Origin: Heloderma charlesbogerti
Taxonomy: Eukaryota > Chordata > Lepidosauria > Squamata > Helodermatidae
Direction of reading: 5' to 3'
NCBI GenBank assembly: GCA_026122225.1
Contig: JANEZZ010000728.1
Span: 2,294,001-2,358,000 of the forward strand
DNA length: 64,000 nucleotides
Positions 21,283-33,452 of this stretch are shown piece by piece (within the stretch, counting starts at the first letter, position 1; each line of letters begins with the position of its first letter). The position numbers and the translations under genes were made by a program. The notes below the pieces were generated by a model. That model was not told where the DNA came from, did no database searches, and was given only the letters and a program-made list of their open reading frames with translations.

Positions 21283-21828
21283 AAGAGCATAGCCTCATCT
21301 TCTGAAAAATGCTCCTTATGTTACAGTTAATTTAATCCTAGGGCATGCCATCTTAGTGATTAACAGAGGGAGCTTCTGAAATGAGGCAAGGATAGTATCA
21401 GGTCATGATCATATCAAAAGCCCAGCTTTATACTGCTGAAAATATCTACGTCTTCTAGGCCACTGATATTAATTCAAGCCTTGTCGTATGTAGCTGACTG
21501 ACAAGCTTGGAGAGTGTAATATAGAGCATCTCAAGAAACAGTTTGACAAGTCAAATCTATGAATCCCTACTGTTAATTGTGATTTCTAGAAGAGCGGTCA
21601 TGTCATCTCTTACCTGTACTGTTGAAATAGACCCTGCATATTGGCAGCTCCGTACTCGTACCACAATTATTGCATGTAGCATTTCTGTGCTGTCATCACA
21701 CATTCCTGGTAGCAGCTGGCACCAATAACTGAAAGGCACCAGGTTGAGGAAGCCTTTGCTAAAGTGCCATAGCAGTCTGTCTCTTTTTAAAAAATTAAAT
21801 GTTTATTACTTCCTTGCCTGATTCATTT
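21283..21828. other. No recognised feature
   Basis: Unique-looking sequence without recognisable genes or repeats. Confidence 0.45.
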
Positions 21829-22059
21829 GTTGTTGTTCAGTCGTTCAGTCATGTCTGACTCTTCATGACCCCATGGACTATAGCACACCAGGCCTTCCTC
21901 TCCTCTGCTCTCTCCCGGAGTGTGCTCAAGTTCATATTCATTGCATCGGTGATGCTATCTAGCCATCTCATCCTCTGCTGTCCCCTTCTCCTTTTGCCTT
22001 CAATCTTTCCCAGCATCAGGGTCTTGTCCAGTGACTTTTCTCTGCGCATTAGGTAGCCA
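21829..22059 (-). mobile_element. BovB LINE 3' end, 5'-truncated
   Basis: About 230 bp of the BovB 3' terminus on the minus strand, with AACAACA at 21829-21835 and the LMLGKIEGKRRRGQQRMRWL protein block. Homology stops at about 22059 after TAGGTAGCCA. No clear duplication. Confidence 0.88.
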
Positions 22060-24049
22060 TATGTTTTCCCAATACACTTGGGACTTTCATTATCCATCAT
22101 TCATATTTTGCACTGGAGAGAGAATTAAATTGTTCTTGAAGATGTCTTCATTTGTCTTTTTAGTCATAAAATAAAACTCCTTGGTTTATCAAGGAAATTT
22201 GCATCTTTTCTCATTGTCCCTCTCTATATTTTGTAGAGTACCCTCAGTGCATCACTCATAACCAACTGGCAAATCATATACAGTGTAATTTCATTAGTAA
22301 TTTAATTATATGGGAATCAGTATATGTGTTTTAAATGTGTGTCTTTTTTCCCTAAACTGAATATCTACATGCTTCGGTTAAAGTAGCTATCCTTGCCATC
22401 CTAGAAATAATGATGATGATCAGCCAGATTGAGAGAGTGGGTAAATGTTCATATTTTTAATGCACACATAGCACAAAAATATATGATGCACCTATCTAAA
22501 GAACAACTTAAAGGTATAGTTTTGGGTGTTTCCATAGAAACTGTACAGTCAGTCACAGTGGGTGATAAACTGTTATAGACCCTATGTTAATACAGAAGGA
22601 AAACATCTATACCCAGTTCACTGTAACTATTTTCATTATGCGTCTTCTCAGACAATTTTAAAGAACACAATAAATGCTCTGTTATGTTAAGTTGCTTGGA
22701 AGACTCCTACAATTGACAACAAACAGCTAATGTAGCTGACAACAGCATATGACACATGCTCTCCAAAGGAACGTTTTGTTTCAATTTTTTTTTTAAATCT
22801 GGGATTTATTAGTCCATTAATGTATCCATATGAAAATGCTGGGCCAGTTCTGAATGATGTTTACATTTCTTTGGCAAATAAAAGCCGGGTTTTGCAGCTT
22901 GATTTTCATGTAATCACGGTGTCTTTGCTGGCAATTTTTTTTTTTTTTAGATTAACTGCTTTATTACAACTGAAAGAATTCTGCATTGTAATAAAGTAGG
23001 TCAAGCAGCAGTGCATTTGGTTATTTTTGACCATGCTATGGTTAACAAGATGCATATAACATTATTTGCCTCAGGAGGACAGCCACATGGCCCTGGTGTT
23101 CATGATACCACAGCGGGATATCAATAGTTTTGGGTTCCAGTTAAATGGCATCATGGTGTGCTCTCTCAGGCAAAAAAATATTTCTACAATTGTTTGAAGA
23201 TGATGTCCTCAGTATATGTGATGGAACCTGACAGTTTAAAGGGTCCCTCTTGCATATTTTTATGGAAGCCTTTTCACATCCACCTATCACTACTTTTTAC
23301 AAAAAACAAAAGGCATGCAGGGTTAACAACACAACAGCTAAAAGATCTGATGGCTTCTGAGCATGACCACTTGCTTTTACAATAACATCTTACAAAGACC
23401 CCAGAATTCAAGAGACAGAGAAATGCCAAACTCTTCCATTTTAAGAGGAATGGGAGTTTTTCTACTGGAGGCATTTATTGTGCGCTCGTCATTCCCTACT
23501 CACAGTTTTTATGGGTTCTTTAGATTACATGGTGATCCTTCAGTTTTCCTTCTGTTTTCAAACAGCACTTTTGGTGAGTTTTTTTAGAGCAGGGAAAATG
23601 GGGTATTATTTCTGAAAGTGAACGAAAACACTGTTTTCACTATATCACAGTGCCACCTAGAGGTTATGTAGTGGAAAAGCAGAAAAGGAAATGCTTCTTG
23701 TATAGTGCTTGGATCTCAATTCTGCAACAGAAGTAGATGCAGTGGATTAACAGCCTTGTGTAGAAAAGCCCATTGGGCTTTTTCAGATGAGGATTTATTG
23801 TGGAATCATCATAGCTCATTCACTTATGTCACGAGGGATCCAGATGACAGTATCCATTTGTAATCCACCCATGTTTTCCCAGCAATTCTCCTGACTTTTT
23901 TGCTTTATGCAGAAAATCTGTTAAGGAGGGAAAGAGCAGAATAGCTGCATAATTTTTTAGATGATGTGGACAGGAAAATGCAGAATGGAGGCAGTATGGG
24001 GGAGTTGTCTCTGGGGAAGGTGGATGCTGTCTTGGAGATCCCCCTCATA
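22060..24049. other. Unique sequence; possible conserved non-coding stretch 22640-23050
   Basis: No repeats recognised apart from a poly(T) near 22936-22950. The section 22640-23050 has a balanced, non-repetitive texture with words such as GGCAAATAAAAGCCGGGTTT that look like vertebrate conserved non-coding sequence. That is an impression only. A CACAGTGCCACCTAGAGG word at 23648-23665 resembles CACAGCGCCATCTAGCGG at 1975-1992. Confidence 0.3.
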
Positions 24050-24285
24050 GGGGTACTTCCAGACAGATGATTTCTAGCACTACCATTTAAAGGCATCATG
24101 CAGCTATTCCATGTTTCCCTTCTTAATGGTGTTTCTGTGGTGAGAACAAAGATAGATCCAGCAGTGGAAAAACATGGGAAAGTTACAAATGGAAGATGAT
24201 GTTGTCTGGACCTTTCCCCCAATATTATTCTGTGAATGAGGCTGGGTGATTACACAATAACAGCCTTGTCTGGAAGCACCCTAGG
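24050..24285. mobile_element. MITE-like repeat with GGGTACTTCCAGACA termini
   Basis: Left end GGGGTACTTCCAGACAGATG, right end CCTTGTCTGGAAGCACCC as its near-complement, enclosing about 235 bp. The inner part matches 19720-19800. No coding sequence. Confidence 0.5.
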
Positions 24286-24687
24286 AATTATTTTTCCACT
24301 ACACAAACAACTGCTACACTTACAGTTGGTATAATCTGTTTTGGAAGCTCTCCATGAAAGAATTACTAGGTGGTGGCAGTGGAAGCTATGAATGATATAG
24401 CTCAGTTTTATTGCCAATTCTGTTTATTATTTTGTGCATACAGTAAATTATTCATGAAAATCATTCTGAAGTTTGTGCTTGCCTCAGTCTTGTCATCTCT
24501 TATAACACTGAGGAAAACTCTGCATAATAAAATAAATTGTTCCTGATAACACCCATCTGTAAACTCACATATCAAGGAAACTATCCAGCAATTTTGGAGA
24601 TAACAACTTTTACAATCATATGTGTAAAAGTATACTACTTCCAGTTCATACTGTAATTTACTGATCATTATTTACAGTGTGAACTTA
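24286..24687. other. No recognised feature
   Basis: AT-rich unique sequence. Confidence 0.45.
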
Positions 24688-24776
24688 AGCATGTTTACTC
24701 AGAAGTAGTCTTATGGAGTGAGTTCAGTGGGAGTTACTCCTAAGTAGGTGTGTATACAATGGGATTGCAGCCTATA
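24688..24776. mobile_element. Short palindromic MITE (GTTTACTCAGAAGTAGTC type)
   Basis: Reads GCATGTTTACTCAGAAGTAG, AGTTCAGTGGGAGTTACTCC, AAGTAGGTGTG and GGGATTGCAGCC. Flanking halves pair around GAGTTCAGTGGGA. Confidence 0.62.
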
Positions 24777-24939
24777 AATAATACTTTATCCTGTAAATAA
24801 ACTAAAGGCTGCTGCTGACGAATGAGTCTAGGACAGAGCTGTCATGTACTGATTGTCGCTATGAATTTTATAGAGTTCTATTTTGTTGAATTGTTGAATA
24901 GATGGCTATTAGTCAGTATGTTGATATGTATGTATTGCT

Positions 24940-25082
24940 GCATTATTCTGGATTGTTTATTGCATTATTCTATATATAAAGATATTGTAAATTATTTTTG
25001 CTGGTTTTTATGTTACTGTTACATTTTGTTGCAAACTGCCTTAAGCATTTTATATGGAAAGGCGGTATATAAATACTATCCA
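24940..25082 (+). repeat. LINE 3' tail fragment (CR1/L2 type)
   Basis: Ends TTGCAAACTGCCTTAAGCAT then GGAAAGGCGGTATATAAATA, a familiar reptile LINE 3' terminus, preceded by an AT-rich untranslated stretch. Confidence 0.6.
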
Positions 25083-25283
25083 CATTGACATTGATATAAA
25101 TAATACTTTCTCCACCATGAGCACATACCAACAATTGCATAAGTTCAATATCACAGATCATGACCAGCATTGCAACCCAGCTGAAACAGTGATGGAACCA
25201 ATGCATCTACAGTGAACAGAGGGATATAAAGCTTCTTACAGATACAACTATAGAATACACGGCAGGCCATCCACCTTCTAATG

Positions 25284-25415
25284 CAAGGTTGAGAGACTTC
25301 TGGCCCTCCAAATGTTGTTGGACTACAGCACCCATCACCACTGACCATTGACCATCATGGCTGGAGCTGATGGGAGCTGGAGTCCAACAACATCTGGAAG
25401 GTCACAGGTTCCCCA
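25284..25415. mobile_element. Palindromic MITE (CCCTCCAAATGTTGTTGGAC type)
   Basis: Arms of about 60 bp: CTGGCCCTCCAAATGTTGTT GGACTACAGCACCCATCA pairs with TGATGGGAGCTGGAGTCCAA CAACATCTGGAAGGTC. Full member of the family that clusters at 35.2-35.95 kb. Confidence 0.75.
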
Positions 25416-26157
25416 CTCGTTATAATGGATCACTAAAGCCTCCTCATATGCCAACCAATCCCCAATGGAATTAATTGGGTTAGACAGGAGGAGCTCTTTG
25501 TGGGTTGATGTTCATAAACCACATATTATGCATCAGTCTCAGGGTGACACTAGACATGATGTTATTCATATCTGTAGCCCTAGCCTGCATGATTTTAAAA
25601 AAAATCATTTGCACAGGGGTGGGGGAATGGGAAATAGGAGTTTTTCTCCCATTACAAATAGCTGGCATGGAGGAGGGGTCAGATATGGATTGGGACCACA
25701 GCGGGGATAAAGGGTTAAAGCCCCCCTCACCCCTCATCACAATCCTTATCCAGCTCTACACCCCCCAGTGTCAGCAATTAATTTTTTTAAACTATCATGC
25801 ATAACAATCTGAAAGAGATTCATAGACTGCAGACCAGCAGTAGATGTTTGTTGACTGCACCACTTTCCACTAGAGAAGGAAGGCTGTAAGTGCCAGGACC
25901 AGTTGCTTGTATATTCTCCTTCCCCAATGTTTTTTTTTTTTTCCTTTTCCTTTTTAACTTAAGGCTTCCTAGCAAATTTGAGTGGAGGAAAAGTGGAGAA
26001 AGGGGCTGCTTAACCCTCTCCCCTCCAGCTATTTTCCCCACTTGGAATTGCTCCCTTCCCAGCTGCTTTCCTCCCGCAATGGAAAAAGATTTGGGTAACA
26101 AAGAGACACAGATTGCACAGACTGGGGGTTCCCATGCATGTTGAAAAAAGACTGATT
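25416..26157. other. No recognised feature
   Basis: Unique-looking sequence with a poly(T) at about 25930-25942. No recognisable gene. Confidence 0.45.
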
Positions 26158-26222
26158 TAGGATGCAATCCTATGCACGTTTAGATGGAAAAAGTCCCACA
26201 ACTCCCAGAATTCCCCAGCCCT
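26158..26222. repeat. Half of a GCAATCCTATG palindromic MITE
   Basis: GATGCAATCCTATGCACGTT TAGATGGAAAAAGTCCCACA ACTCCCAGAATTCC matches the left half of the element at 27079-27212; the right half is absent. Confidence 0.6.
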
Positions 26223-26989
26223 TAAACCTCTAGTTTGGCCCTTACTCACTGTACTTACCAATTTGTTAGTCACTGTACTCTATTAACTTAGGTCTTGTTC
26301 ATATGTGGATGTACATCAGTTGATTTTTCTACACTTGATTACTGTACATGTGATAAACTGAATGTGTGAACTGCCTCCTTTGTAAAGCATAGGTGAACTC
26401 TCTGCAATATGGTATCTGTGATGGCCATTCTGATGTGTAGTCATCCAGCATAGATTGATTTAAATCCAGGTAATTTACCTAATAAATCATTGAGGAAAAG
26501 CTACAATTTACATCATTTATTTAAATTAAGTATACATGTGAGTTGCTTTAATTGCCATCCTTCCTTACAAAACCTCAAGAGCTGCTTTCCTTGTGTTCAG
26601 TGGCTTAGAGATTAGGATAGAGCCATGGCCCATAACGGGTTAAATAGTCTTCCAAATAATTTTGGGTGTAATCAACCACTTCTAGATTTCACAAACTTAA
26701 TTCCTTCTGCTCTGGCCTTTTAAAGACTATACAGATTAAGACTATTTCAGCTTTTCCAGCTGTTCTAGTTTCCAAGACCTGGAGTTAAGCAGTTGAGAGA
26801 GAGAGAGAGAGAGAGAGAATCTAAAGTAATGCATTTTGTTTTAAAAGAGCATAGGATGTAGACAGTGCATATAAACATTTATCCTCATCTGTGCTATCTA
26901 TGCTTATTTCCAAAATCAACATTTGTCTGAGCAGAAAAGACTGGCAGACGGTAGATTAGGGTAAAATGATAGAATTGGGATAGCTACGT
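26223..26989. repeat. Mostly unique; (GA)12 microsatellite at 26795-26818
   Basis: A clean GA repeat lies at 26795-26818. The rest is AT-rich unique sequence with no gene. Confidence 0.6.
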
Positions 26990-27070
26990 ACATGCAGCCT
27001 GCATATTTATACCTTGTCTTTTATGTATTGTACACTGTGCAGAGAACTTTGGTTATTGGACAGTTTAAAA
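26990..27070 (+). repeat. LINE 3' tail fragment
   Basis: GTGCAGAGAACTTTGGTTAT TGGACAGTTTAAAAG is a diverged version of the GCCCAGAGAGCTTCGGCTAT tail seen at 20.3 and 39.9 kb. Confidence 0.5.
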
Positions 27071-27078
27071 GTACAGTA

Positions 27079-27212
27079 AGGGCGCAATCCTATGCAAGTT
27101 TAGACAGGAAAAAGTCCTACAAAAGTCCTACAATAAATACATGGCTGGCTCAGGAATGCTGGGAGTTGTAGGACTTTTCTTCTGTCTAAACATGCAGAGA
27201 ATTGTGCCCTAA
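27079..27212. mobile_element. Palindromic MITE with GCAATCCTATG termini
   Basis: AGGGCGCAATCCTATGCAAG TTTAGACAGGAAAAAGTCC pairs with GGACTTTTCTTCTGTCTAAA CATGCAGAGAATTGTGCCCT. The centre is GGCTGGCTCAGGAATGCTGG, matching 2145-2254. Confidence 0.72.
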
Positions 27213-27219
27213 ATATATT

Positions 27220-27675
27220 AAGGGTGCAATCCTTTGGGGATAGGAGGCCACTTCCAAACTTGGAGGTGACTGCCTATCCAATGCAGGGCAGGAGAAACAC
27301 AGAGGGGATCATTCCCTCCGTGCTTCTCCTGTCCTGCATTTGAGGCTAGACAGCCGATTTCAGCTGTCTAGCCACGGGGAGGCAGAGTAAGGAAGGAGGC
27401 TGCCGGACGACACATAAGATGTGTCGTATCAGCATTTCCACCTTCCCTGCCCCGGAACGCCCCCCGGAATGCCCTGTTTTGGCTGCTCTGTGCTCTTCTT
27501 CCGAGTGTGGAGTGCAGGGCTGTTCCACACTGCCTGTGAGGTAGCGCAGAAGGGGGGAAGGTCATTTCTCCGGGAACCAACCTTGATTGGAGTGTGGGCC
27601 CCGAGGTTGGTTCCTGGAAAACCACATATCCTATGGCCGTCTAGCCGCTGACTAGCAGCCATAGGATTGCTCCTT
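27220..27675. mobile_element. Larger MITE-like element with GCAATCCT termini
   Basis: Left end ggtgcaatcctttggggata; right end ccataggattgctcc. Internal hairpins include GCAGGGCAGGAGAA...TTCTCCTGTCCTGC (27282-27340) and CTAGACAGC...GCTGTCTAG (27347-27373). The termini resemble those of the 110-130 bp MITEs although the interior differs. Several ORFs on both strands here are chance. Confidence 0.5.
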
Positions 27676-28621
27676 CCATCAATAAATATTTGGCATTAAT
27701 TAAATTCAAATTCCAAAAACAACAGGGATTTTGTATTTCATACTAATATATACACACACTGTTCCAAGCAGCTGCTAGTAGTTTTTGAAACATCTCAGAA
27801 AAGACTGAGGGAAATGAGGGAGAGGGTCCAAATCATGAGGCAGATTCATCATCACCTCAGCTGTCAATTGCAAATGGATGTACCTCTCTGGATCTGGATG
27901 TAAATCTGCATCCAGATCATATTACTAAGCTCTATTACTGGCTCTATGCAGTTTCCGTGTTATTTAGATATCCCTTGATTAGGAATGGAATCTAATGCAG
28001 ATATATACTATAATATCCTAAAAACATTTGTGGGAAAGGGGATTAATTTTCTGGTAATGGTTGGCTGAGCTTCCCTAACATCAGGGAAAGGTAGCAGAAG
28101 AATTTTTGACTGCTATTAGCTAAGCTGCTCTGATCCAAAGTATCTCTGGCTGCCAGCGACTGAGTACCTCAGATCCTAGAAGGCATAGAATATGAGGGGT
28201 AGAAAAAGCAAGGAAGGACCCCAGGAAACGGAAGAAAGGGCCTAAGGAAGTTGCAGGGTGAGGGAAGCAGAGGGAGCTTAGGAAATTGGGCTTGGGAGAG
28301 GGAATGGCCTACAGAGTTTTTTGGCCCTAGCCTGCATAGCCTTTAGTGAGGGATCATGATGTAGGCCAAAACAACCAGAAGGCTACAAGTTGCCCACCCA
28401 TGGCCAAGAGGAATGAGAGGAAGAGGCCAAATGTACAATCTGAGATGAATGTGGAAATGGGAAGAGAAAATGGGCTTTCAAAAGAGCCCAAAGAGAACTG
28501 TAGAGGCATGGAATCAGATTTGATTTCAAATAACCAGCTGAGCCTTTGACTATAGATCTTTTAACCTGAAGTGGATGAGAAAAAACTGAGATTTTCATTA
28601 TTTTCTGGGTGTGGGGGAGGT
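27676..28621. other. No recognised feature
   Basis: Unique-looking sequence; short ORFs at 28346-28598 have no motif. Confidence 0.45.
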
Positions 28622-28690
28622 ATTATTTTATTTATTTATTTACAATATTTGTATGCCGCTCCATATCCAAAACAGATTTTGGAGCTATGA
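28622..28690 (-). repeat. LINE 3' tail fragment
   Basis: (ATTT)n at 28625-28642, then ACAATATTTGTATGCCGCTC, the complement of the AGCGGCATACAAAT-type LINE terminus. Confidence 0.55.
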
Positions 28691-29754
28691 ATTGAAGGGG
28701 ATCTTTGGGGGATGCATATTGTGGGAGATCTGAGTGGAAAATTAATTGGGGGAATTCTGGGACAACCAATTCCTTTGGAAGCTGAAGGTACTCAGTAGCT
28801 GATACTAGAATATAATATTTTAAAAGAATTTTAAAAAGAAAGAAATGCCTACTTGTGGAAAAATATATCATAATTACTTTTAAATTACATTAGAAAATAA
28901 ACTGTACAAAGAAGACAAAACTGAGACAAAGATAACCAGGAACAATAGAAAGTTAGTAAGTTTGTTTCCTGGTTGTTTTAAAACTACTGACCTTTTCAAG
29001 TTGTTGTTGTTATTTTAAATTCAGCTGCAATTATGCATAATAGACAACTGAAAATCAGCATGCCTGTATGACAATTAACACAAGCCAATTAGCAAAGGCC
29101 TTTTGGGGATCGGGCTTGGAACTATCTCCTTCAACGTGTTCTTCAAAAGCTGGAATGACAGCCTTTGTTTTTCAAGGTCCCATGGACTGTATCCATGAGA
29201 TATTTCTGCAAACACTTTTACATTCTCCTTGGGGACAGGAAACTGCTTGATACAATGAATAACTCCAAATTGCTTCCAAGTATCCACTCAACAAGGAACT
29301 GCAACCAGTCATAGCGGTGTTTATCTTACACGTGTTCACTGAATGTGTGACGGGGGACAGCAAGATCAGGTTCATTGACCACAATCTGGATGCTGATGTA
29401 CCACTGGCCACACCCCTGACAGCTGTGCATTTGGGATAAGAGAAGAAGGCCCATTGTGCATAGAGATATAGATGCAGAGGGTCCTTCCATACTTTGGGAA
29501 TTCCTATTGTACCAGGAATCGCTAGATACACAGGGCCCTTTTCTCACAAACGTGAAATGCAGTCACCAGAGCACATGGCTGGCTGGTGTGTGTGTCAGCA
29601 GTAGGGGTGGGCCCTGGCCAATGGGTGCATTTCTCTCATGCATTCACTGAAAGTGTGGGGGTTTGATATAAAATATCATGTCTCTGAGCAGTGTACCTCC
29701 AGTATACACACTCTTACAAACCCATATTTGCTGCGTTCACACTTTAGGTTTTCA
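28691..29754. other. Unrecognised; minus-strand frames 29531-29075
   Basis: A run of adjacent minus-strand frames at 29547-29075 could be a worn coding fragment (for example HCIKQFPVPKENVKVFAEIS), but I do not recognise the protein. No known transposon block was found. Confidence 0.3.
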
Positions 29755-30025
29755 ATGTAGAAGAGAGGTGGGGAACTGCAGGAGGTCCGGGGGCCATGAG
29801 GTCCCCCCTGGGCTGCACATACACCCCGTAGGCACCCAATTATTATTATTTAAATAAGCTACATTTTCTAAGCTAAATTCGACCATTTGTGCACTCCATA
29901 GCACTATGGATGCCTTTTTTTCTGGTGTGGGGGGATGTTTTCTGATTTGGGAGAGCAGATGGGGCCTCAGCAGGAAGGGCTGCATGCAGTCCACGGCCCA
30001 TGTGCTACTCATCCCTGGTGTAGAC
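29755..30025. repeat. Unnamed dispersed repeat (GGGGAACTGCAGGAGGTCCG type)
   Basis: GGCC-rich opening and a closing CAGTCCACGGCCCATGTGC, with an AT-rich body between. Grouped tentatively with 9761-10140 and 47605-47965. Confidence 0.35.
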
Positions 30026-30953
30026 CAATGATGTTTTAAGTGCAAACCTAAAAATGTAAAGTGTGTATCCAGCAGAAATGTAATGCAGTCCTTATTTTCC
30101 AGTTCTTCGCTGTTCATGAAACTGCACCCATCACAGGATAGAGCAAACCTGTTCTAATTTTGTTTACAATTAATAGCAGCAGCGGATGATGTTAATAGCA
30201 ATGCAGTCCTGAAAGCTTCCTGCATTTGGGGGGCAGCATAAAGGCCTCTGCACTCCATCTCGTGCCTCATAACTCATGCAATAAACCTTCAGAGAAGCAC
30301 AGCCTGTCATATCTTGTTGCTCACTGCTAAACTGCTTGTTATAAATAAACATGTTCCTAATAATAGTGATCTGTCTCTTCATGACCTGACTCACTGGAGT
30401 TGTTCAGGATGAGAAATAAGACTTTCAAATGAAGGAACCAGAGTGGTAACAGAAATGAAACATGAAAAGAGCACACAATAGGGTAGGTTAGGGCAAGCTG
30501 CATCAGACACTGTTAGCCACATTTTAGTAGATTTATTATATCAGATGTGCTCTGCTTCAGAGTCTCACTCCACAGCCATCTGTGTTTGGCAGGAAAGAAC
30601 ATGACTAATAGTTCTCTCCCTCTCCCAATAGACACACCTCAGCATCAAAAGCAGTTACTGATGTTATTGATGGTAGGGAGAGGATTGCAACGGAATTGCC
30701 ATGAACATGGAGTTTTGAATGCGGAGTGTGCCACCTACAGCAACTTTGCACTTGCTCCAGCATAATGTGCAAATGGAATCACCACAGCCTACACATGGGC
30801 ACCACGTGGCACTTGAAGAGAGCCATGTAGATGCGGCATAAGTTATTAAGGGAATTAAGGAAAGACATACAAACACGGGCACATAAATGCATGCTAGAGT
30901 CCATATCTTTTCACTTCTTAGAAGGAGCAAAACATGCTAAAATCAGGCAGCAT
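30026..30953. other. No recognised repeat; 30120-30420 has unique texture
   Basis: No repeat family recognised. The part 30120-30420 could be conserved non-coding sequence, an unsupported impression. Confidence 0.3.
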
Positions 30954-31077
30954 CAGCCTTCCCCAACGTGGTGCCCTCCAGACATTTTGGAGCATTTTGG
31001 ACCAGCATTCCTGCTGGCAGAAGCTGATGAGAGTTCAAATCCAAAACAGCTGGAGGGCACCAGGTTGGGGAAGGCTT
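30954..31077. mobile_element. Palindromic MITE (CAGCCTTCCCCAACGTGGTG)
   Basis: CAGCCTTCCCCAACGTGGTG CCCTCCAGAC pairs with GCTGGAGGGCACCAGGTTGG GGAAGGCT. Middle diverged. Confidence 0.8.
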
Positions 31078-31591
31078 ATGCTAAGGTATCCTCCATGGCC
31101 TGTGATGGGGTCTTCCTTTCTTGCATTATTATAAGCATGTCAGTGTCATCTCTACAAGTTTGTTGTTTGTTTTGTGGCTGGCATATAGCATGTAGAATGG
31201 AGAGAATGGAGTTATCCAAAAGCAATTTTCTGCTGAATGAGACCTAAAATTAGGAAGAAAGAACACTGCCCTCTTTTCCAAATCAGAATATCAAATCGAA
31301 AAAAATCTCATTGTGATGAAAGTGGCATTATGTTAGAAAAGGCTAAATATTTCCAAAGGAATTAGCATGTTAGACTGTCATAACATACAAAAAATGAAGG
31401 GTCCTATGGCTAACAAATTAAAGATCAACAAAATATGATGTATTTATTTTATTAAACATTTTTAAAAGTATATAAATACGGCTCTGCAGGTGACAGAACT
31501 ACTCCTTTCCTTTGTATTTCATGGTCACTTGGCTCCACTGTTCACAAGTTTTTTCTTTCTCTCTTTCCCTGTGCATGTGTTTAACAATTCT
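31078..31591. other. No recognised feature
   Basis: AT-rich unique-looking sequence. Confidence 0.45.
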
Positions 31592-32574
31592 GGGGGGATC
31601 TTCATGACAAAGGAATGAGAAGAGCATTGGATTTATCTGGATTTTCATGGAATTGGCTTTGGTCCGTCACAGTCACACGAAGCAAGATAAGCCAAGTGTA
31701 CCGTACCTTTAAATCTGGTTTTCAGGGGTCACACAGGGCTTGAAAGGCACATACTTCCAGGTGGGGTGGGGGAAGTAGAGCTGGTCATCAAACTGTCAGA
31801 GGCCGCTCAACCAATGAGAGACGCTGGTTTCTGGGCTCCTGTCCAGCCTCTCTTCTGCTGCTACATTATTATGAATAGAGAGCAACTAATAGGCTCCCTA
31901 TGATAGCATCCCACCCCGGAATTTTGACACATTCCAGCAATCTGCTGCAGAGTAATTCCTCTCTCCTCATTCCCCAATGTGCACACTTTTGCCTCGAGAA
32001 GCCAAAATCCCTAGTTCTTCAGTGCAGCAAACTGTTGCGGAGTTTTTGCTTCCACACACCCCATCCCCACCTTTCTCCTTCTCTGGGCACTTTCTCCCTG
32101 CTTGCAATGACAGGCTCCAGAGATGTCACCAGACTGGAGAAGCAAGTTTACATAACATCAAAGAAGTGACTTTACACAATATTAGAGATGCTATTTAACA
32201 CATCTTTTAACCATAGAGTAGTGAAGTAATGCAAACATCAGGGAAGTGCATCATCATGGAGGCTAATTACTGGCAAAATGGGAGTGCAGGGCCATTGTGA
32301 AGGCTGGAAAGGCTCAGTGAGGTCATGACCAGGTGAAACATACAGCCCTGGGCAGGGCTATGATGCTGAAGTAAATGCGGAGGATAGGGGCACACAGCAC
32401 TAGAAGTGCAGAGAACCCAAATTAAAGAAATCAAACAGGGTAAAAGTAGTCTCAGAAAATCCAGCTCTTCCACTGGAAATCTCTGAGGTGGCTGCAGATT
32501 GGCTATGACTTCATCTGCCGCCAATGACCTTGGAATACTCCCAGTTCGCAGCAAATCCCCCATGAGGACAGCCC
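31592..32574 (+). repeat. X1 repeat, copy 2 (uninterrupted, 983 bp)
   Basis: The only uninterrupted copy of X1. It starts tggggggatcttcatgacaa and ends near aaatcccccatgaggacagc. Collinear with copy 1 (3078-3724 plus 7757-8166, 1,056 bp in total), which supports the reading that Tc1 split copy 1. The short ORFs 31900-32198 and 32267-32563 are not conserved between copies, so X1 is non-coding. Confidence 0.65.
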
Positions 32575-32603
32575 CGTCGACTCTGACAAAGTAGGTTCTA
32601 GTC

Positions 32604-32683
32604 CAGCTTTCCCCAGCCTGTTTCCCTCTAGATGTTTTGTCCTACAGCTCCCATCATCCCCAGCCAGCATGGCCAAGGCTGTT
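32604..32683. repeat. Half of a CAGCCTTCCCCAACC palindromic MITE
   Basis: CAGCTTTCCCCAGCCTGTTT CCCTCTAGATGTTTTG CCTACAGCTCCCATCATC, ending before the second arm. Confidence 0.6.
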
Positions 32684-33452
32684 CTAGTCGATGAACACCA
32701 AGCCTAAACTTGTTTCCTAAGCTTTGAGAACAGCCAGTACTTGAGTGGCTGGCTGCTTTATTACTTGTCATCAGGAATAATTGTCAAAATCTTACTACCA
32801 CATTATGGCAATGTGCTGCAGAAATACCTAGCAACTACATCAAACAGAGAAGTAGCTATGATGAAAAAATACTTCTTGTGTCATTATTATTCTAGAAAAT
32901 CTAATATTGAATAACCTCTAGAGATGGATCCTAACCCAAACCACCATTCTTATGCTCCATGGAGAACTGTGCCCAACTTCTTTCTTTTTTTGACCCGTCA
33001 TTTTTGTGATACAACACAGAGGGTCCCATGATATTATTGGTGACCAAAGGTTAAGTCACTTGACAACCATCTCTCCATTCTTCTCCCCAACAGTTATTGC
33101 AGGAAGGTGAAAATGAGGTTCTGACTTTGCTCGAATGGGTGAGAGGGTGTAACCAGAACTGACTTAATGCTATTTAAAAGTTCAACATGTTTGAAAACCT
33201 AACTACACTCTTTCAACTTGTTAAACAAATGAAACTTGCCACACAAAAGTCTTAAGATATGAACGGTTTATAGAGAAAAATAAATGCAAAAGAATATCAC
33301 ATACAGAAGTAGAATGTGAAACATGCAATGATTACACAGAAAATACATGTGTACACTATGCAAAATATACTACAGTTTAACTCTTCCTAAGGCCTGTTAG
33401 AAAACAATGCTGGGATAGTAATAGGCCCAACTAGCAGCAGTTGAATTGTTAC
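32684..33452. other. No recognised feature
   Basis: AT-rich unique-looking sequence. Confidence 0.45.

Noticed and set aside
25820..26167. 115-codon minus-strand ORF
   Set aside because: Low-complexity Lys-rich centre from a poly(T) run, no domain, no splice context.
29075..29547. Processed pseudogene or worn coding fragment
   Set aside because: Several adjacent minus-strand frames look protein-like but I recognise no family, and no poly(A) or duplication supports retroposition.
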